DNA from: Bacillota bacterium
GTDB taxonomy: Bacteria > Bacillota > Bacilli > Alicyclobacillales > SLC66
DNA: 50,813 bases
Direction: 5' to 3'
Assembly (NCBI GenBank): GCA_021805735.1
Contig: JAJZEE010000015.1
Location: 1 to 50,813 of the forward strand
Of the stretch, positions 9,557 to 17,833 are shown one piece after another; positions within the stretch are counted from its first letter, which is position 1, and each line of letters starts with the position of its first letter. The position numbers and the translations under genes were made by a program. A model generated the notes under the pieces. It had not been told where the DNA came from. It was given only the letters and a program-made list of their open reading frames with translations, and ran no database searches.

Positions 9557-11040
9557 TTTTTGGGCGCCCCCCTCCGCACGCGGTCGGCAGTCCGCAATGA
9601 TCGCGGTCGTATGTTCATCCGCGTCCATTTGATGCGTATGAACGTATCTTTCCAATCGGACCATTCAAACGGGGAGAAAGGGGACAGATAGGAAACTCCA
9701 AAAGAACGAAGTCCGGCCCAATGCGCCACCAACAGAACGATGCTAAGGACAATGCCGATATCTCCAAATACGGTGGCCATGATCAGGAACAGAAAGCGCA
9801 GGATGCTCACGGCGTTGGAGAGAGTAAAATTGGGGATGGTGAACGTCGATACCGCCGTAATGCCCATGATCACCAACATCCCGGTGCTGGCGAGTCCTGC
9901 CCGAACCGCCGCGTCGCCGACCACAACCGTTCCGATGATTCCGACGGTCTGTCCTGCGGCTCTCGGCAACCGCAACCCGGCTTCGCGGAACAATTCAAAA
10001 ATAATGAGCATCACAAACGCCTCGATCGGCGTAGGGAACGGAACGCCGCGGTGCGCGCTGACAAGCGACAGCAGAAGGAAAATCGGCAGGGTGTCCTGGT
10101 GGTATTCGGTGCTGGCCACGTAGATCGACGGCAGAATCAGGGAAATGAGCAAACCCACCCACCGAAGAACACGGGTCATGGTGGCAAAGGGGAATCGATC
10201 CTGATAATCGTCGACTGATTGCAACAGTTGCTGCAAAGTGGCTGGCGCAATGAGCGCCGTCGGCAAGTTGTCGGTGACCAGAACGACTCGTCCTTCCGAC
10301 AGAACGGCTGCCGACTTGTCTGCGCGTTGTGTGGAGTCAAAGGTAGGGAATAAGGTGAGCGCCCGGTCTTCGAGAAGCTCTTCCAAATGGGCGCTCTCTG
10401 TGAGTTCATCCATGTCAGCAATGCCGCTCAGTCGGCGCCGGACCGCGTCGATCAGCGAGGGGCGGGCGACGTCTCGCATATATAGAAGGGCGATACGGGT
10501 GTGAGAGCGGCGGCCGATAGAAAAATACTCGCAACACAAATCGGGCGTTGGCAGTCTCTTGCGGATTAAGGCCACGTTGTCGACGATGTTTTCCACGAGT
10601 CCGTCGCGGGGTCCCCGAATCGACGTCTCAATTGGCGGATCTTCAGGCGTCCGTTCCGGTTTTTTCGTTTTGTCCACGGTCAATACGCCTTCATAACCAT
10701 CCAAAAAGAACAATGTCTGACCGCTGAAGAGGGCGTCAACAGCGCGACTCCACTTCGTTGCCACAGAGGCGTCAGGCGCTCTGAGATGGTCCCGGAATTC
10801 GTGAAGGGAATTGTACGGACCGCGTCTGAAGGTCTCCTGCAAAAGTGGCATAAAGGTCTGCGTAACACGTTCAACATCGGTGCTTCCATCCAAATAGACG
10901 CCCCATACGCGAACGAAATGTTCATCGGAATCGTCGCCCAACAAAAAGGAGAAGGGTTTTACGTCCTGACAGTGGGATAACACGTGTTCCTGCAGCCAAT
11001 CTTGACTGGCCTTCAACGATTTGGAAATAGGAGAACTCAT
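9553..11040 (-). CDS. Spore germination protein GerA family (subunit A)
   Basis: The ATG at 11040 overlaps the preceding stop (ATGA) and is served by a G-rich site; the 12-residue-longer frame is rejected. The product has 495 residues: a soluble N-terminal region, then a membrane domain with several helices. Family hallmarks include DGLVENIVDNVALIRKRL, GRVVLVTDNLPTALIAPAT and the segment YHQDTLPIFLLLSLVSAHRG leading to PFPTPIEAFVMLIIFELFREAG. GerA-type A subunits form an oligomeric nutrient-gated ion channel in the spore inner membrane. It is translationally coupled to both neighbours. Confidence 0.95.
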   Translation of the reverse strand: MSSPISKSLKASQDWLQEHVLSHCQDVKPFSFLLGDDSDEHFVRVWGVYLDGSTDVERVTQTFMPLLQETFRRGPYNSLHEFRDHLRAPDASVATKWSRAVDALFSGQTLFFLDGYEGVLTVDKTKKPERTPEDPPIETSIRGPRDGLVENIVDNVALIRKRLPTPDLCCEYFSIGRRSHTRIALLYMRDVARPSLIDAVRRRLSGIADMDELTESAHLEELLEDRALTLFPTFDSTQRADKSAAVLSEGRVVLVTDNLPTALIAPATLQQLLQSVDDYQDRFPFATMTRVLRWVGLLISLILPSIYVASTEYHQDTLPIFLLLSLVSAHRGVPFPTPIEAFVMLIIFELFREAGLRLPRAAGQTVGIIGTVVVGDAAVRAGLASTGMLVIMGITAVSTFTIPNFTLSNAVSILRFLFLIMATVFGDIGIVLSIVLLVAHWAGLRSFGVSYLSPFSPFEWSDWKDTFIRIKWTRMNIRPRSLRTADRVRRGAPKK

Positions 11041-12125
11041 GGGGCAACCCCCCGCGCTGGCCGACGACGGGGCCAAAATAACGACGATGCAAAGACGACG
11101 GGCAGAAACACATCAATGCCCATAGCGACTTTCGCGTATAACTGGTCAGTGAATTGGGCCATGTCCATGGGAAGCGACCACGCCGCAAAGGCTATACTGC
11201 ACAGTGTCAGGATTATCAGGATCAGACGGGACGCGATCTTGTTTCGAACGACATCGCTCCCAATGAAGAGCAAAAGCATCACTCGCCCACAGAGTCCCAC
11301 GATCCACTGATAGATGGCCAGAAAATCCAGCCGTTCAAAGCGCGTGCCGAATGTCACCATACGCCATCCCTCAAAAGCCGGATACCGGTGGTGAATGATC
11401 TCTTCCGGGCCGTACTCAGCAAGGAGACCAGCCATCAGCCCCACGCCAATGGCGCCGAAAAGAATGCCCAGGGTGATCAGCCACGGGAAAAAAGAACGGG
11501 CCTTTTCACCATTCACATGGTGAAGAATGAACAGCACCAGAAAGAACTCGCCCACCACCGGCAGAACTACCTCAACGCCTTGCAACACCGGAGCGATTCC
11601 TTGTTCCAACACCGGAAAGAGTACGCCATAGTCCTTTTCCGACAGCGTAGACAGCGTGTTGGTGGTGCCAAAGAGAAAGACCACCGGCAGGAGAAAGCCG
11701 ATGGTAATCGCAATGACCGGTAGTCCCTTACGGGCGATCCAGGCGTTGGCGGCCAGAATAACTATGATGAGGAGCAGGACCGGAGCGCCTGGCAGAGTCA
11801 CGATGACACTGAACTGAGCCCATTCCCGCACCTCTTTGGCAATGGACCACACGACGTAAAGTTCGAGAACGGCAATCACCAGCAATCGCAACCATACCCA
11901 ACGGATTTGTTGAAGGATGGGCTGTGTCGCGGAAGCCTTGCGCGCGATTTTGACAATGAGCCACCAGTAGAGCGCGACGAGCGGCAATGCCGTCAACTCC
12001 GCCAGCCAGGCGTCTCGACCGGAGGCATGGAGGAGTACGGGCACAATCGTCACGTGCAGGGGGATTGCGATCGCGGCGATCATGAGCAAACACGCGTGGA
12101 GCAAGGAGATTTTTGAGGATTCCAT
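11037..12125 (-). CDS. Spore germination permease, GerB family (subunit B)
   Basis: The protein from the ATG at 12125 has 362 residues and about ten hydrophobic segments, as in the amino-acid-permease-like GerAB subunits that bind the germinant. The start MESSKISLLHACLLMIA is typical and is preceded by GGGTGATC. The frame extends upstream to 12281 without a ribosome site, through the promoter, and that extension is rejected. It is the first gene of the operon and overlaps the A subunit by an ATGA. Transcription probably starts at the forespore promoter at 12144-12172. Confidence 0.9.
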   Translation of the reverse strand: MESSKISLLHACLLMIAAIAIPLHVTIVPVLLHASGRDAWLAELTALPLVALYWWLIVKIARKASATQPILQQIRWVWLRLLVIAVLELYVVWSIAKEVREWAQFSVIVTLPGAPVLLLIIVILAANAWIARKGLPVIAITIGFLLPVVFLFGTTNTLSTLSEKDYGVLFPVLEQGIAPVLQGVEVVLPVVGEFFLVLFILHHVNGEKARSFFPWLITLGILFGAIGVGLMAGLLAEYGPEEIIHHRYPAFEGWRMVTFGTRFERLDFLAIYQWIVGLCGRVMLLLFIGSDVVRNKIASRLILIILTLCSIAFAAWSLPMDMAQFTDQLYAKVAMGIDVFLPVVFASSLFWPRRRPARGVAP

Positions 12126-12143
12126 GAAGTGATCACCCGAAAA

Positions 12144-12172
12144 TAGTATGGCCTCATCGGGCATTTCAATTC
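12144..12172 (-). promoter_or_regulatory. Candidate sigma-G (forespore) promoter of the ger operon
   Basis: On the minus strand GAATT, a 17-base spacer and CATACTA match the sigma-G pattern (GNATR, 17-18 bases, CATNNTA) except for the last base of the upstream element. The element ends 18 bases before the gerB-like ATG. Ger operons in Bacillus are known to be transcribed by sigma-G in the forespore, so sequence and context agree. Confidence 0.65.
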
Positions 12173-12237
12173 CCTGCCACTGATAACTGGTGGATGCCAC
12201 GGCGTTCACAAGCAACTGCAATTTTGGCCGACGGATA

Positions 12238-12266
12238 TTGACAGAATCATCTGCATCGTATACAAT
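12238..12266 (+). promoter_or_regulatory. Near-consensus sigma-A promoter for the PLP-enzyme operon
   Basis: TTGACA at 12238-12243, a 17-base spacer and TACAAT at 12261-12266. The predicted transcription start is near 12273, only about seven bases before the ATG at 12280. The transcript would be close to leaderless, or translation begins further downstream. Confidence 0.75.
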
Positions 12267-12279
12267 AGTGATCGAAATC

Positions 12280-13464
12280 ATGAGAGCGAGGTGGCCGCCT
12301 CTGTTTGCGACTCATCTTCGATGTTTACGATGCGGAGGTATTCAATCTGTGAGCCCCATTGCGTATACCTGCCCGACTTGTGTTGCGCATGGCGAACAGG
12401 CCGATTTCGGAATCCTTGATGTCGAATACGACTATGAAGCGGCGGGCAAAGCCCTGTGGCAGCCGGAGGGGAGAATGAGAAGCGCACGCTCGGATGTGTT
12501 CCGTTACCTGCCGGTATTGCCTGTAGAAGAACCGCCTGTGGTCCTTCATGCAGGGGGCACCTCCCTCGTCGCAGTTCCCCGATTGGCGGCCCGTCTCGGC
12601 CTGAAAGCCCTGTTCGTCAAAGACGAAACCCGAAATCCGACTCGCTGCCTGAAGGATCGTGCCACGGCGATTGCCATTGCGATGGCGCAGGCGAATGGCT
12701 TCCAAGACCTCTACTGTGCATCCGCCGGGAATGCTGCCATTTCGCTTGCGGGTTTCTGCGCTCACTCAGGACTCCGTGGCCATGTGTTTGTTCCCAGGGA
12801 GGCGTCAGAGACTCGACTCAATTGGTTGCGAAGATACGACGCGGACATTCACGTGTCCACCGGCAACTACGATCAGGCATATGACGAAGCCGAACTGGCT
12901 GGGGCGGATAATGGATGGTACAGCAGGAACTGTGCCTTCAATCCGTTCCTTGTCGAGGGAAAGAAAACCGTTGCCCTTGAAATCGGCGAACAATTGGAAT
13001 GGAACGTGCCGGATTTGGTCGTGGCCCCGGTTGGTGATGGTTGCACTCTGGGTGCAATCGGGAAAGGGTTTCGAGAACTGAGGGCGCTCGGCTTGACGGA
13101 CCATTTGCCCGGACTGATGGGCGTGCAGGCAGAGGCTGTCCAGCCGCTGGTGCGGCGTTTTCGAGGAGAGGATTCGATCGGTGGCGATGGAGCGACGCAG
13201 GCGGCCTCGATTGCGGTGCGCCGCCCGAGAAATGCGCTTCGACTGTTGGCGGAACTCGCAGTCAGCGACGGAAGTATGGTTGCCGTTTCGGATGAGCAGA
13301 TCGCCTCAGCGCAGAGGCTGTTGGCGCAAGAAGCCGGGGTAATCGCCGAATTTACCAGCGCCAGCGCTGTGGCTGGCATGTTGCAGTTGGCTCAGTCAGA
13401 ATCTTTGGCGGGGAAGACAGCGGTTCTGGTCATCACGGGCGGACGGCTCGATTCGGATTTTTAG
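12280..13464 (+). CDS. Threonine-synthase-like PLP-dependent enzyme (fold type II)
   Basis: About 394 residues. The N-terminus carries two Cys pairs (CLRC and CPTC), like the zinc-ribbon-like start of some threonine synthases. The PLP lysine lies in NPTRCLKDRAT, followed by a phosphate-binding asparagine-containing loop (ASAGNAAIS) and a C-terminal VITGGRLDSDF. Threonine synthase converts O-phosphohomoserine to threonine; related enzymes act on other amino acids, so the substrate is not fixed. The ATG at 12280 keeps both Cys pairs but has no ribosome site and almost no leader. A GTG at 12349 has GGAGGT ten bases upstream but would cut off the first pair. Followed after 12 bases by the deformylase-like gene. 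Confidence 0.75.
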   Translation: MRARWPPLFATHLRCLRCGGIQSVSPIAYTCPTCVAHGEQADFGILDVEYDYEAAGKALWQPEGRMRSARSDVFRYLPVLPVEEPPVVLHAGGTSLVAVPRLAARLGLKALFVKDETRNPTRCLKDRATAIAIAMAQANGFQDLYCASAGNAAISLAGFCAHSGLRGHVFVPREASETRLNWLRRYDADIHVSTGNYDQAYDEAELAGADNGWYSRNCAFNPFLVEGKKTVALEIGEQLEWNVPDLVVAPVGDGCTLGAIGKGFRELRALGLTDHLPGLMGVQAEAVQPLVRRFRGEDSIGGDGATQAASIAVRRPRNALRLLAELAVSDGSMVAVSDEQIASAQRLLAQEAGVIAEFTSASAVAGMLQLAQSESLAGKTAVLVITGGRLDSDF

Positions 13465-13476
13465 GAGGCAAAATCC

Positions 13477-14001
13477 ATGGCGATATGCGATGTGTTGCAA
13501 CTGGGCGATCCGCGCTTGAGGGAGGTGTGTTCTCCGGTCGAGAGTCCAGCTTCCGATGAGGTGCGTTTCACCCTCATCGATTTGCAGGATACCTTGGCGC
13601 GTTGGCGTACCACAACCACATACGGTCGGGGAATTGCTGCACCGCAAATCGGCGTCATGAAGCGGATTGTGTTTATGAACGTGGATGAACCCTGGCAACT
13701 CATCAACCCGGAGATCGTCGAACGCAGCCCGGAAACCATGGTGGTGTGGGACGCGTGTCTAAGCTTCTTGTGCATCTTCTTTCAAGTAACTCGTAACCGC
13801 CGGGTGAGGGTTCGTTATCAGGACACCTCCGAAAAGTGGCATGAAATCATGGCGGAGGGCGATCTGGCTGAATTGCTTCAGCATGAAATTGACCATCTCG
13901 ACGGGATTCTCGCCGTGGACCGTATCACTGACATAAGGACACTCTGCACCCGTGAAGAATTTGAGAAGCGATACCGGACGCAGAGTCCGTATGCGGTATG
14001 A
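13477..14001 (+). CDS. Peptide deformylase-like metalloprotein
   Basis: A 174-residue protein with the three deformylase motifs: GRGIAAPQ (usual GxGLAAxQ), DACLS in place of EGCLS with the metal-binding Cys94, and HEIDH with His136, Glu137 and His140. All catalytic and metal residues are present, so it may remove formyl groups from nascent proteins. The second motif and the WRTTTTYGRG segment diverge from housekeeping enzymes, so this may be an accessory paralogue. It starts after AGGAGG and its stop overlaps the GntR start as ATGA. Grouping with a PLP enzyme and a regulator suggests a specialised operon. Confidence 0.85.
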   Translation: MAICDVLQLGDPRLREVCSPVESPASDEVRFTLIDLQDTLARWRTTTTYGRGIAAPQIGVMKRIVFMNVDEPWQLINPEIVERSPETMVVWDACLSFLCIFFQVTRNRRVRVRYQDTSEKWHEIMAEGDLAELLQHEIDHLDGILAVDRITDIRTLCTREEFEKRYRTQSPYAV

Positions 14002-14681
14002 GTCCCAAGCGTCCTTTGCGAGACGATGTGCGGCAGCAGGTTCTTGAACGCCTGCTTCGAGGGGAGTTTCCTCCTGGAAGCCGAATCAATGAGACGACTC
14101 TCGCGACGGACTTGGGAGTCAGCCGTACGCCGCTTCGAGAAGCGCTGCTGGACTTGCGGCGGGAAGGATTTGTGCGATCGGATGCTGCGCGAGGATTCAC
14201 CGTGCGCGCGCTCACGGCAGGCGAAATCCGGGAGATATACCCGATGGTGTGGACGCTTGAGGGGTTGGCGCTGCGAACGGCGGACAGGTCTCCAGATGAC
14301 AATGAGCTGGAGGTCATCAATGGCGAGCTTGCCGGAGCAAAGGGCAATCCGGGGAGAGCGCTTGAACTCGATTCGCGCTGGCATGCAGTTTTGCTCGCGG
14401 GATGCGAAAACAGGAGGCTGCGCGCCATGATTTCGGACTTAAAACTGGCTATCCGGCGGTATGAGTACGCGTTCATGTGGAATGCAGGGTTAATCGGCAG
14501 ATCGGTGGAACAACACCGAGAAGTCTCGGAGGCTCTTGCCAATGGGGACCTTCACGCGGCTGTGCAATCACTGGAAAACAACTGGCGTACTGGCATGGAG
14601 TCGCTGCTCGAACAGATGGCTGGCGCGATGGTTGGACAGCGTCGCATCCATCACAGGAGTGAGGACGGGGAGATGCGATGA
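13998..14681 (+). CDS. GntR/FadR-subfamily transcriptional regulator
   Basis: A 227-residue DNA-binding protein. The N-terminal winged helix shows the GntR pattern: LLRGEFPPGSRINETTLATDLGVSRTPLREALLDL. The C-terminal part is an all-helical FCD-type effector domain (EIREIYPMVWTLEGLALR, then DSRWHAVLL and HREVSEALANGDLHAA). FCD regulators usually bind small organic acids with a metal ion. It overlaps the deformylase-like gene by four bases, so it is cotranscribed with the PLP enzyme and may control that operon or a neighbour. The ligand is unknown. Confidence 0.93.
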   Translation: MSPKRPLRDDVRQQVLERLLRGEFPPGSRINETTLATDLGVSRTPLREALLDLRREGFVRSDAARGFTVRALTAGEIREIYPMVWTLEGLALRTADRSPDDNELEVINGELAGAKGNPGRALELDSRWHAVLLAGCENRRLRAMISDLKLAIRRYEYAFMWNAGLIGRSVEQHREVSEALANGDLHAAVQSLENNWRTGMESLLEQMAGAMVGQRRIHHRSEDGEMR

Positions 14682-14963
14682 TGGAGGCATGCCGCCGGTC
14701 GATATAGATCGGCATTGTCCAGGTAGGCGGACGCATCCCAGAGACTCACCTGAAAGCGTCGTAAAGTTCCCGGATGTATCCGTGGAGAGAGGGTTCAGGA
14801 TGTCGATCGCTCTTTTGCAAGGATGGGGGAGAAGTTCTCCTCGATCATGTTCAAATTCTTTAATCGCTTTTTCTGCCTCACCCAATCGCCGCCTTCCGAA
14901 ACGGCCTGCGTATTAAGCGCGCGATCGTCCCAAAGCGAGCCCCGTGATGTGGAGCATCGTATA

Positions 14964-14992
14964 TTGACATGTAAAACTACAAATAATACAAT
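14964..14992 (+). promoter_or_regulatory. Near-consensus sigma-A promoter before the ATPase gene
   Basis: TTGACA (14964-14969), a 17-base spacer and TACAAT (14987-14992), identical in both boxes to the promoter at 12238. It lies 49 bases before the ATG at 15041. The rest of the 14682-15040 gap holds no gene that I can support. Confidence 0.75.
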
Positions 14993-15040
14993 GTATTCAC
15001 TTCCTACACGAAAATGCCCTTTTTTTGGAGGGGGTGGCAT

Positions 15041-15550
15041 ATGTTTCTCAATCCATTCAATCCCAATTATCCAGCTGATATTCGATACTTTGCGAACCGC
15101 AAGAGAGAACTGGCGTGGTTTGAAGAGGGGGTTATCCCCAGCTTGCATCCGTCAAGTTCCGGCCCGTGGAACATCGCGATTCTCGGCCCGTGGGGAATTG
15201 GCAAAACCAGCTTGGCAAATCGATTTATGCACAGTTGCCGTCAGGCGCCGTTTGACATCTTTCCTGTGTTCATCAGTTGTTCCCGGGGATACGACTCTCT
15301 GTATGGTTTTTTTTCCATGCTGGTTTCATTTGTCGCGGATGAGTTATCCAAACACAAAGGGTGGTCTGAAAAGGCGATGGAACAATTGCGTGACTGGCAG
15401 TTATCCATTCACGCGTTGGGGCTTACGGTGACAAAGAAGCAACGCTCAGATATGGCGACCGCTGGAGCGGCAGATATTCTGCGTCGTCAATTAAGGGATT
15501 TGTGGGAAAGGTTTTTGGCTGATCGCGAGTGTGGGATTTTGTTGATACTA
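15041..15550 (+). pseudogene. N-terminal part of an AAA-type ATPase gene split by an IS element
   Basis: The ATG at 15041 follows GGAGGGGG. The 170 codons encode a P-loop ATPase start: Walker A GPWGIGKT at residues 49-56, preceded by NIAIL, with an N-terminal NPFNPNYPADIRYFANR like that of archaeal/bacterial AAA ATPases used in defence or signalling. The frame is cut in the Walker B strand (GILLIL) at 15550 by the IS630-family element. It continues in the element for 10 codons to a stop at 15580. Removing the element and one TA copy joins it in frame to 16722, giving ILLILDDAH, a complete Walker B, and a protein of 387 residues. The native function is unknown. Confidence 0.85.
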
Positions 15551-15645
15551 TATAAGTTGAACTGGAGCCTTTCCAGCTAACGAAGCAGGATTCACGAGAT
15601 CACCGTCGAATGAAAATGTATCCAATTGAGCGGCGGTGATGCGAC

Positions 15646-16155
15646 ATGGACGTACAGTCAGCTATTGAAGAGATCGAAGGGCACATTCGGCGCACGAATG
15701 ATCGCAGAATGTACGAACGTCTGCAGTCGATTCATCTTTGGCTACTGCGGGTACCCGTCAAGCAGATCGCGCAGATGCTCTGTCGTTCCGACAGGACCAT
15801 TCGCGCCTACATTCGTGCCTACAAGGACAGTGGTTTCGAGGGACTGGAGATCAAGTATGCCCCCGGGAAGTCGTGTCGCCTGACGGCAGAACAGCGCGAT
15901 GAATTGAAGCAGGTCATAATTAGCCAGGTGCCCGCTGACGTAGGCTTTCCTGCGAAATTCAATTGGACCCTGCAGATCATCGCGCAGTACATTGACCGGG
16001 TCTATGGCTTCCAGTATTCGCTGCGAGGGGTATCGAAACTCATGGAGCGGATGAATATGAGCTACACGAGACCCACCTATACACTCGCGGCAGCGGACCC
16101 GCAGAAGCAGCAAGCGTTTGTCGAAGACACGTTTCCGGCAATAAAAAGGGGCTGA
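15646..16155 (+). CDS. IS630-family transposase, N-terminal frame
   Basis: A 169-residue frame with the helix-turn-helix domain of IS630 transposases (VKQIAQMLCRSDRTIRAYI, then GLEIKYAPGKSCRLT) and the start of the linker (FNWTLQIIAQYIDRVYGFQYS, GVSKLMERMNMSYTRP). It stops within an A5G4 run at about 16143-16151. The catalytic part continues in the +1 frame. Either a one-base insertion has inactivated the gene or a programmed frameshift or transcriptional slippage on the A/G run joins the two parts, as known for several IS630 members. Confidence 0.85.
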   Translation: MDVQSAIEEIEGHIRRTNDRRMYERLQSIHLWLLRVPVKQIAQMLCRSDRTIRAYIRAYKDSGFEGLEIKYAPGKSCRLTAEQRDELKQVIISQVPADVGFPAKFNWTLQIIAQYIDRVYGFQYSLRGVSKLMERMNMSYTRPTYTLAAADPQKQQAFVEDTFPAIKRG

Positions 16156-16177
16156 AGATGGCGAAATTTGTCATATT

Positions 16178-16708
16178 TTGTTTGAAGATGAGAGCATGAT
16201 TCGCGATTACCAAGCGATTCAGCGCACTTGGTTCAAAAAGGGGAAGCAGCGTGTGATCAAAACCACTGGGAAGCATCGCGGTGTTAAGTTGCTGGCGACG
16301 GTAGACTACTGTACCGGGCAAGTGGTTTGGCAAGAAAACGAAGATTACACGGCGCAGACGTTTCTGACGTTCCTGCAAAAGGTGTTGGAAGTGTATCCTA
16401 CGGGCACGATTTCAATGATCTTGGATAACGCCCGAATCCATCACGCCAAGCTCCTGCAGGACTTCCTGAGCGAGAATAAGCGTCTGACTCTCGTCTATCT
16501 GCCTCCGTACAGTCCTCAGCTCAACGTGGTTGAGGGGCTGTGGAAGTGGCTCAAATCGGACGTCGTGAACAACGTCTTCTACCACACGGTCGTGGAAATA
16601 CAAAAGAACGTCCACGCCTTTATGGAGTCGATCATGAAAGACCCCTCGAAGATCATTGACCGGCTCTGCATCAGGATGGAGTCGGGTGTCATTGTGGAAG
16701 ATCTCTAA
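16178..16708 (+). CDS. IS630-family transposase, catalytic frame (DDE domain)
   Basis: The frame is open from 16145 (after a TAA) and reads KGAEDGEICHILFEDES, the usual link into the DDE domain; 16178 is merely a TTG inside it. The catalytic acids are recognisable: FEDES, then ILDNARIHHAK, then YLPPYSPQLNVVEGLWKWLK. Together with the upstream frame the total is about 350 residues, normal for the family. It probably has no start of its own and depends on frameshifting from 15646, unless the copy is dead. Confidence 0.85.
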   Translation: MFEDESMIRDYQAIQRTWFKKGKQRVIKTTGKHRGVKLLATVDYCTGQVVWQENEDYTAQTFLTFLQKVLEVYPTGTISMILDNARIHHAKLLQDFLSENKRLTLVYLPPYSPQLNVVEGLWKWLKSDVVNNVFYHTVVEIQKNVHAFMESIMKDPSKIIDRLCIRMESGVIVEDL

Positions 16709-16721
16709 GTCAACTTATATA

Positions 16722-17375
16722 GATGATGCGCATCTGCTTTTGTCATTGGACAAACAGGCATTTCTGATCCTGCGAGCAGTTATGCAGGATCTACATTTAC
16801 TGGGTGCTCGATATGGGTTGGTGATCACCGGCCCGTCGGAACTATTTGAAGATATTCGCTTGGAATCGGAGCCTGTCGTTCGTTTTTTTAATAAAATAAA
16901 CCTCAAACCCTTTGATCGCGAAGATTTGGCAGATGCAATACGATATCCCGTGGAGCGAGTGCAGGCGGGAATCACCATACCGGATGAAACGTTGGATTGG
17001 ATACAGAATAAAACAAACGGTCATCCGTATTTTGTGACTTTTATCATGCGCGCTATGCTGATGAATGCACACAGTGAACGGCGGGTCAATTTGGATGTTT
17101 CGTATTGTGAAAGCAAGTGGCCGGGGATTTTACGTTTGATCTATGCGGAGCGTTTTGATGTGGATTGGTCATCCGTTCCGCCGGGAGAGCGGATGATTTT
17201 GCGCCAAATTGCCGAGGCTGCACCGGGTGATTGTCCGGCAAAAGATGTGCATAACAGTGGTCTATTGAGCCGATTGGTACAAAAAAATCTGGTGATACGG
17301 AAAGGGCGCGGTATGTACACCTTGTATCATCCGCTGTTTGGAGAGTATATACAGCAAGTCGATTTTGAAGATTGA
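16722..17375 (+). pseudogene. C-terminal part of the AAA-type ATPase gene split by the IS element
   Basis: The frame begins with the Walker B acids (DDAHLL) directly after the target TA, then shows AAA features such as GLVITGPSELF, then FFNKINLKPFDREDLADAI and NKTNGHPYFVTFIM. The last 80 residues look like a winged helix (GERMILRQIAEAA, LVQKNLVIRKGRGMYTLYHPLFGEYI), as in STAND or archaeal-type ATPases. The part has 217 residues. Reading enters it from the IS only as an in-frame continuation without a good start, so it is presumably not made. Confidence 0.85.
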
Positions 17376-17426
17376 GCCTCCGAGAAATGAACACCCTTCA
17401 GGGCGGTTTTTGTTCCCCTCGCGCCT

Positions 17427-17570
17427 GTGAGAAAGTTCATCCGCGCGCTCCATCAAAACAGCAAGAAACACGACTATTATTCTCTAGTTTGGAAAGCCCT
17501 TCTAAAGATTGAAGACAATCACACGCTGTTTCGGTGCGTGGGCTTACTCTTGCCTGATATGTGGTCGTGA
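17427..17570 (+). CDS. Small open frame, possible remnant
   Basis: A GTG-started 47-codon frame (MRKFIRALHQNSKKHDYYSL at its start) within an otherwise gene-free gap. The frame is open back to 17391. The residue composition looks protein-like, but there is no clear ribosome site and I recognise no family. It could be a decayed end of a larger gene. The rest of 17376-17833 holds only the promoter at 17751-17780. Confidence 0.25.
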   Translation: MRKFIRALHQNSKKHDYYSLVWKALLKIEDNHTLFRCVGLLLPDMWS

Positions 17571-17750
17571 CTGTTGTGCCTGTCTGCTTGACGCAAAGGA
17601 TTCCGCGATCAATTAGACCAGTTCCGTTGCGAAGAGTTTCGAAGTTTCTTTTTCAGGCCCGCCACCTTCAATCCGGGAGGTTTCTTCGATGGCGCTTGCA
17701 CCTGAAGTTGCTTCGGATTCAATGAAGTTGCCCGCTCTTGCAGAAGAACA

Positions 17751-17780
17751 TTGGCCTCTACACAGCTAAAGCGTTATAAT
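17751..17780 (+). promoter_or_regulatory. Probable sigma-A promoter of the cyclase-repeat gene
   Basis: A perfect TATAAT at 17775-17780 with TTGGCC at 17751-17756, spacer 18. The likely start codon is about 54 bases downstream. Confidence 0.5.
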
Positions 17781-17833
17781 CACAATTAGTATTGACTGAC
17801 TTTTCTGTATGGACGACGATAAGGGATGGAACG

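Larger units (their letters stand above)
15551..16719 (+). mobile_element. IS630-family insertion sequence, 1,169 bp, with TA target duplication
   Basis: The ends are inverted repeats beginning TATAAGTTGA on both sides. The flanking TA dinucleotides at 15549-15550 and 16720-16721 are the target duplication typical of IS630/Tc1-mariner transposition. The precise ends are fixed by the fact that excision restores the ATPase reading frame. It carries one transposase gene in two frames. Confidence 0.9.

Noticed and set aside
14568-14885. Minus-strand 105-codon frame between the GntR gene and the ATPase
   Set aside because: The first residues look helical, but it overlaps the end of the GntR gene antisense and no family or ribosome site is evident.
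17391-17415. Terminator after the split ATPase gene
   Set aside because: A T5 run is present, but the stem (ACCC with GGGC) is too short.
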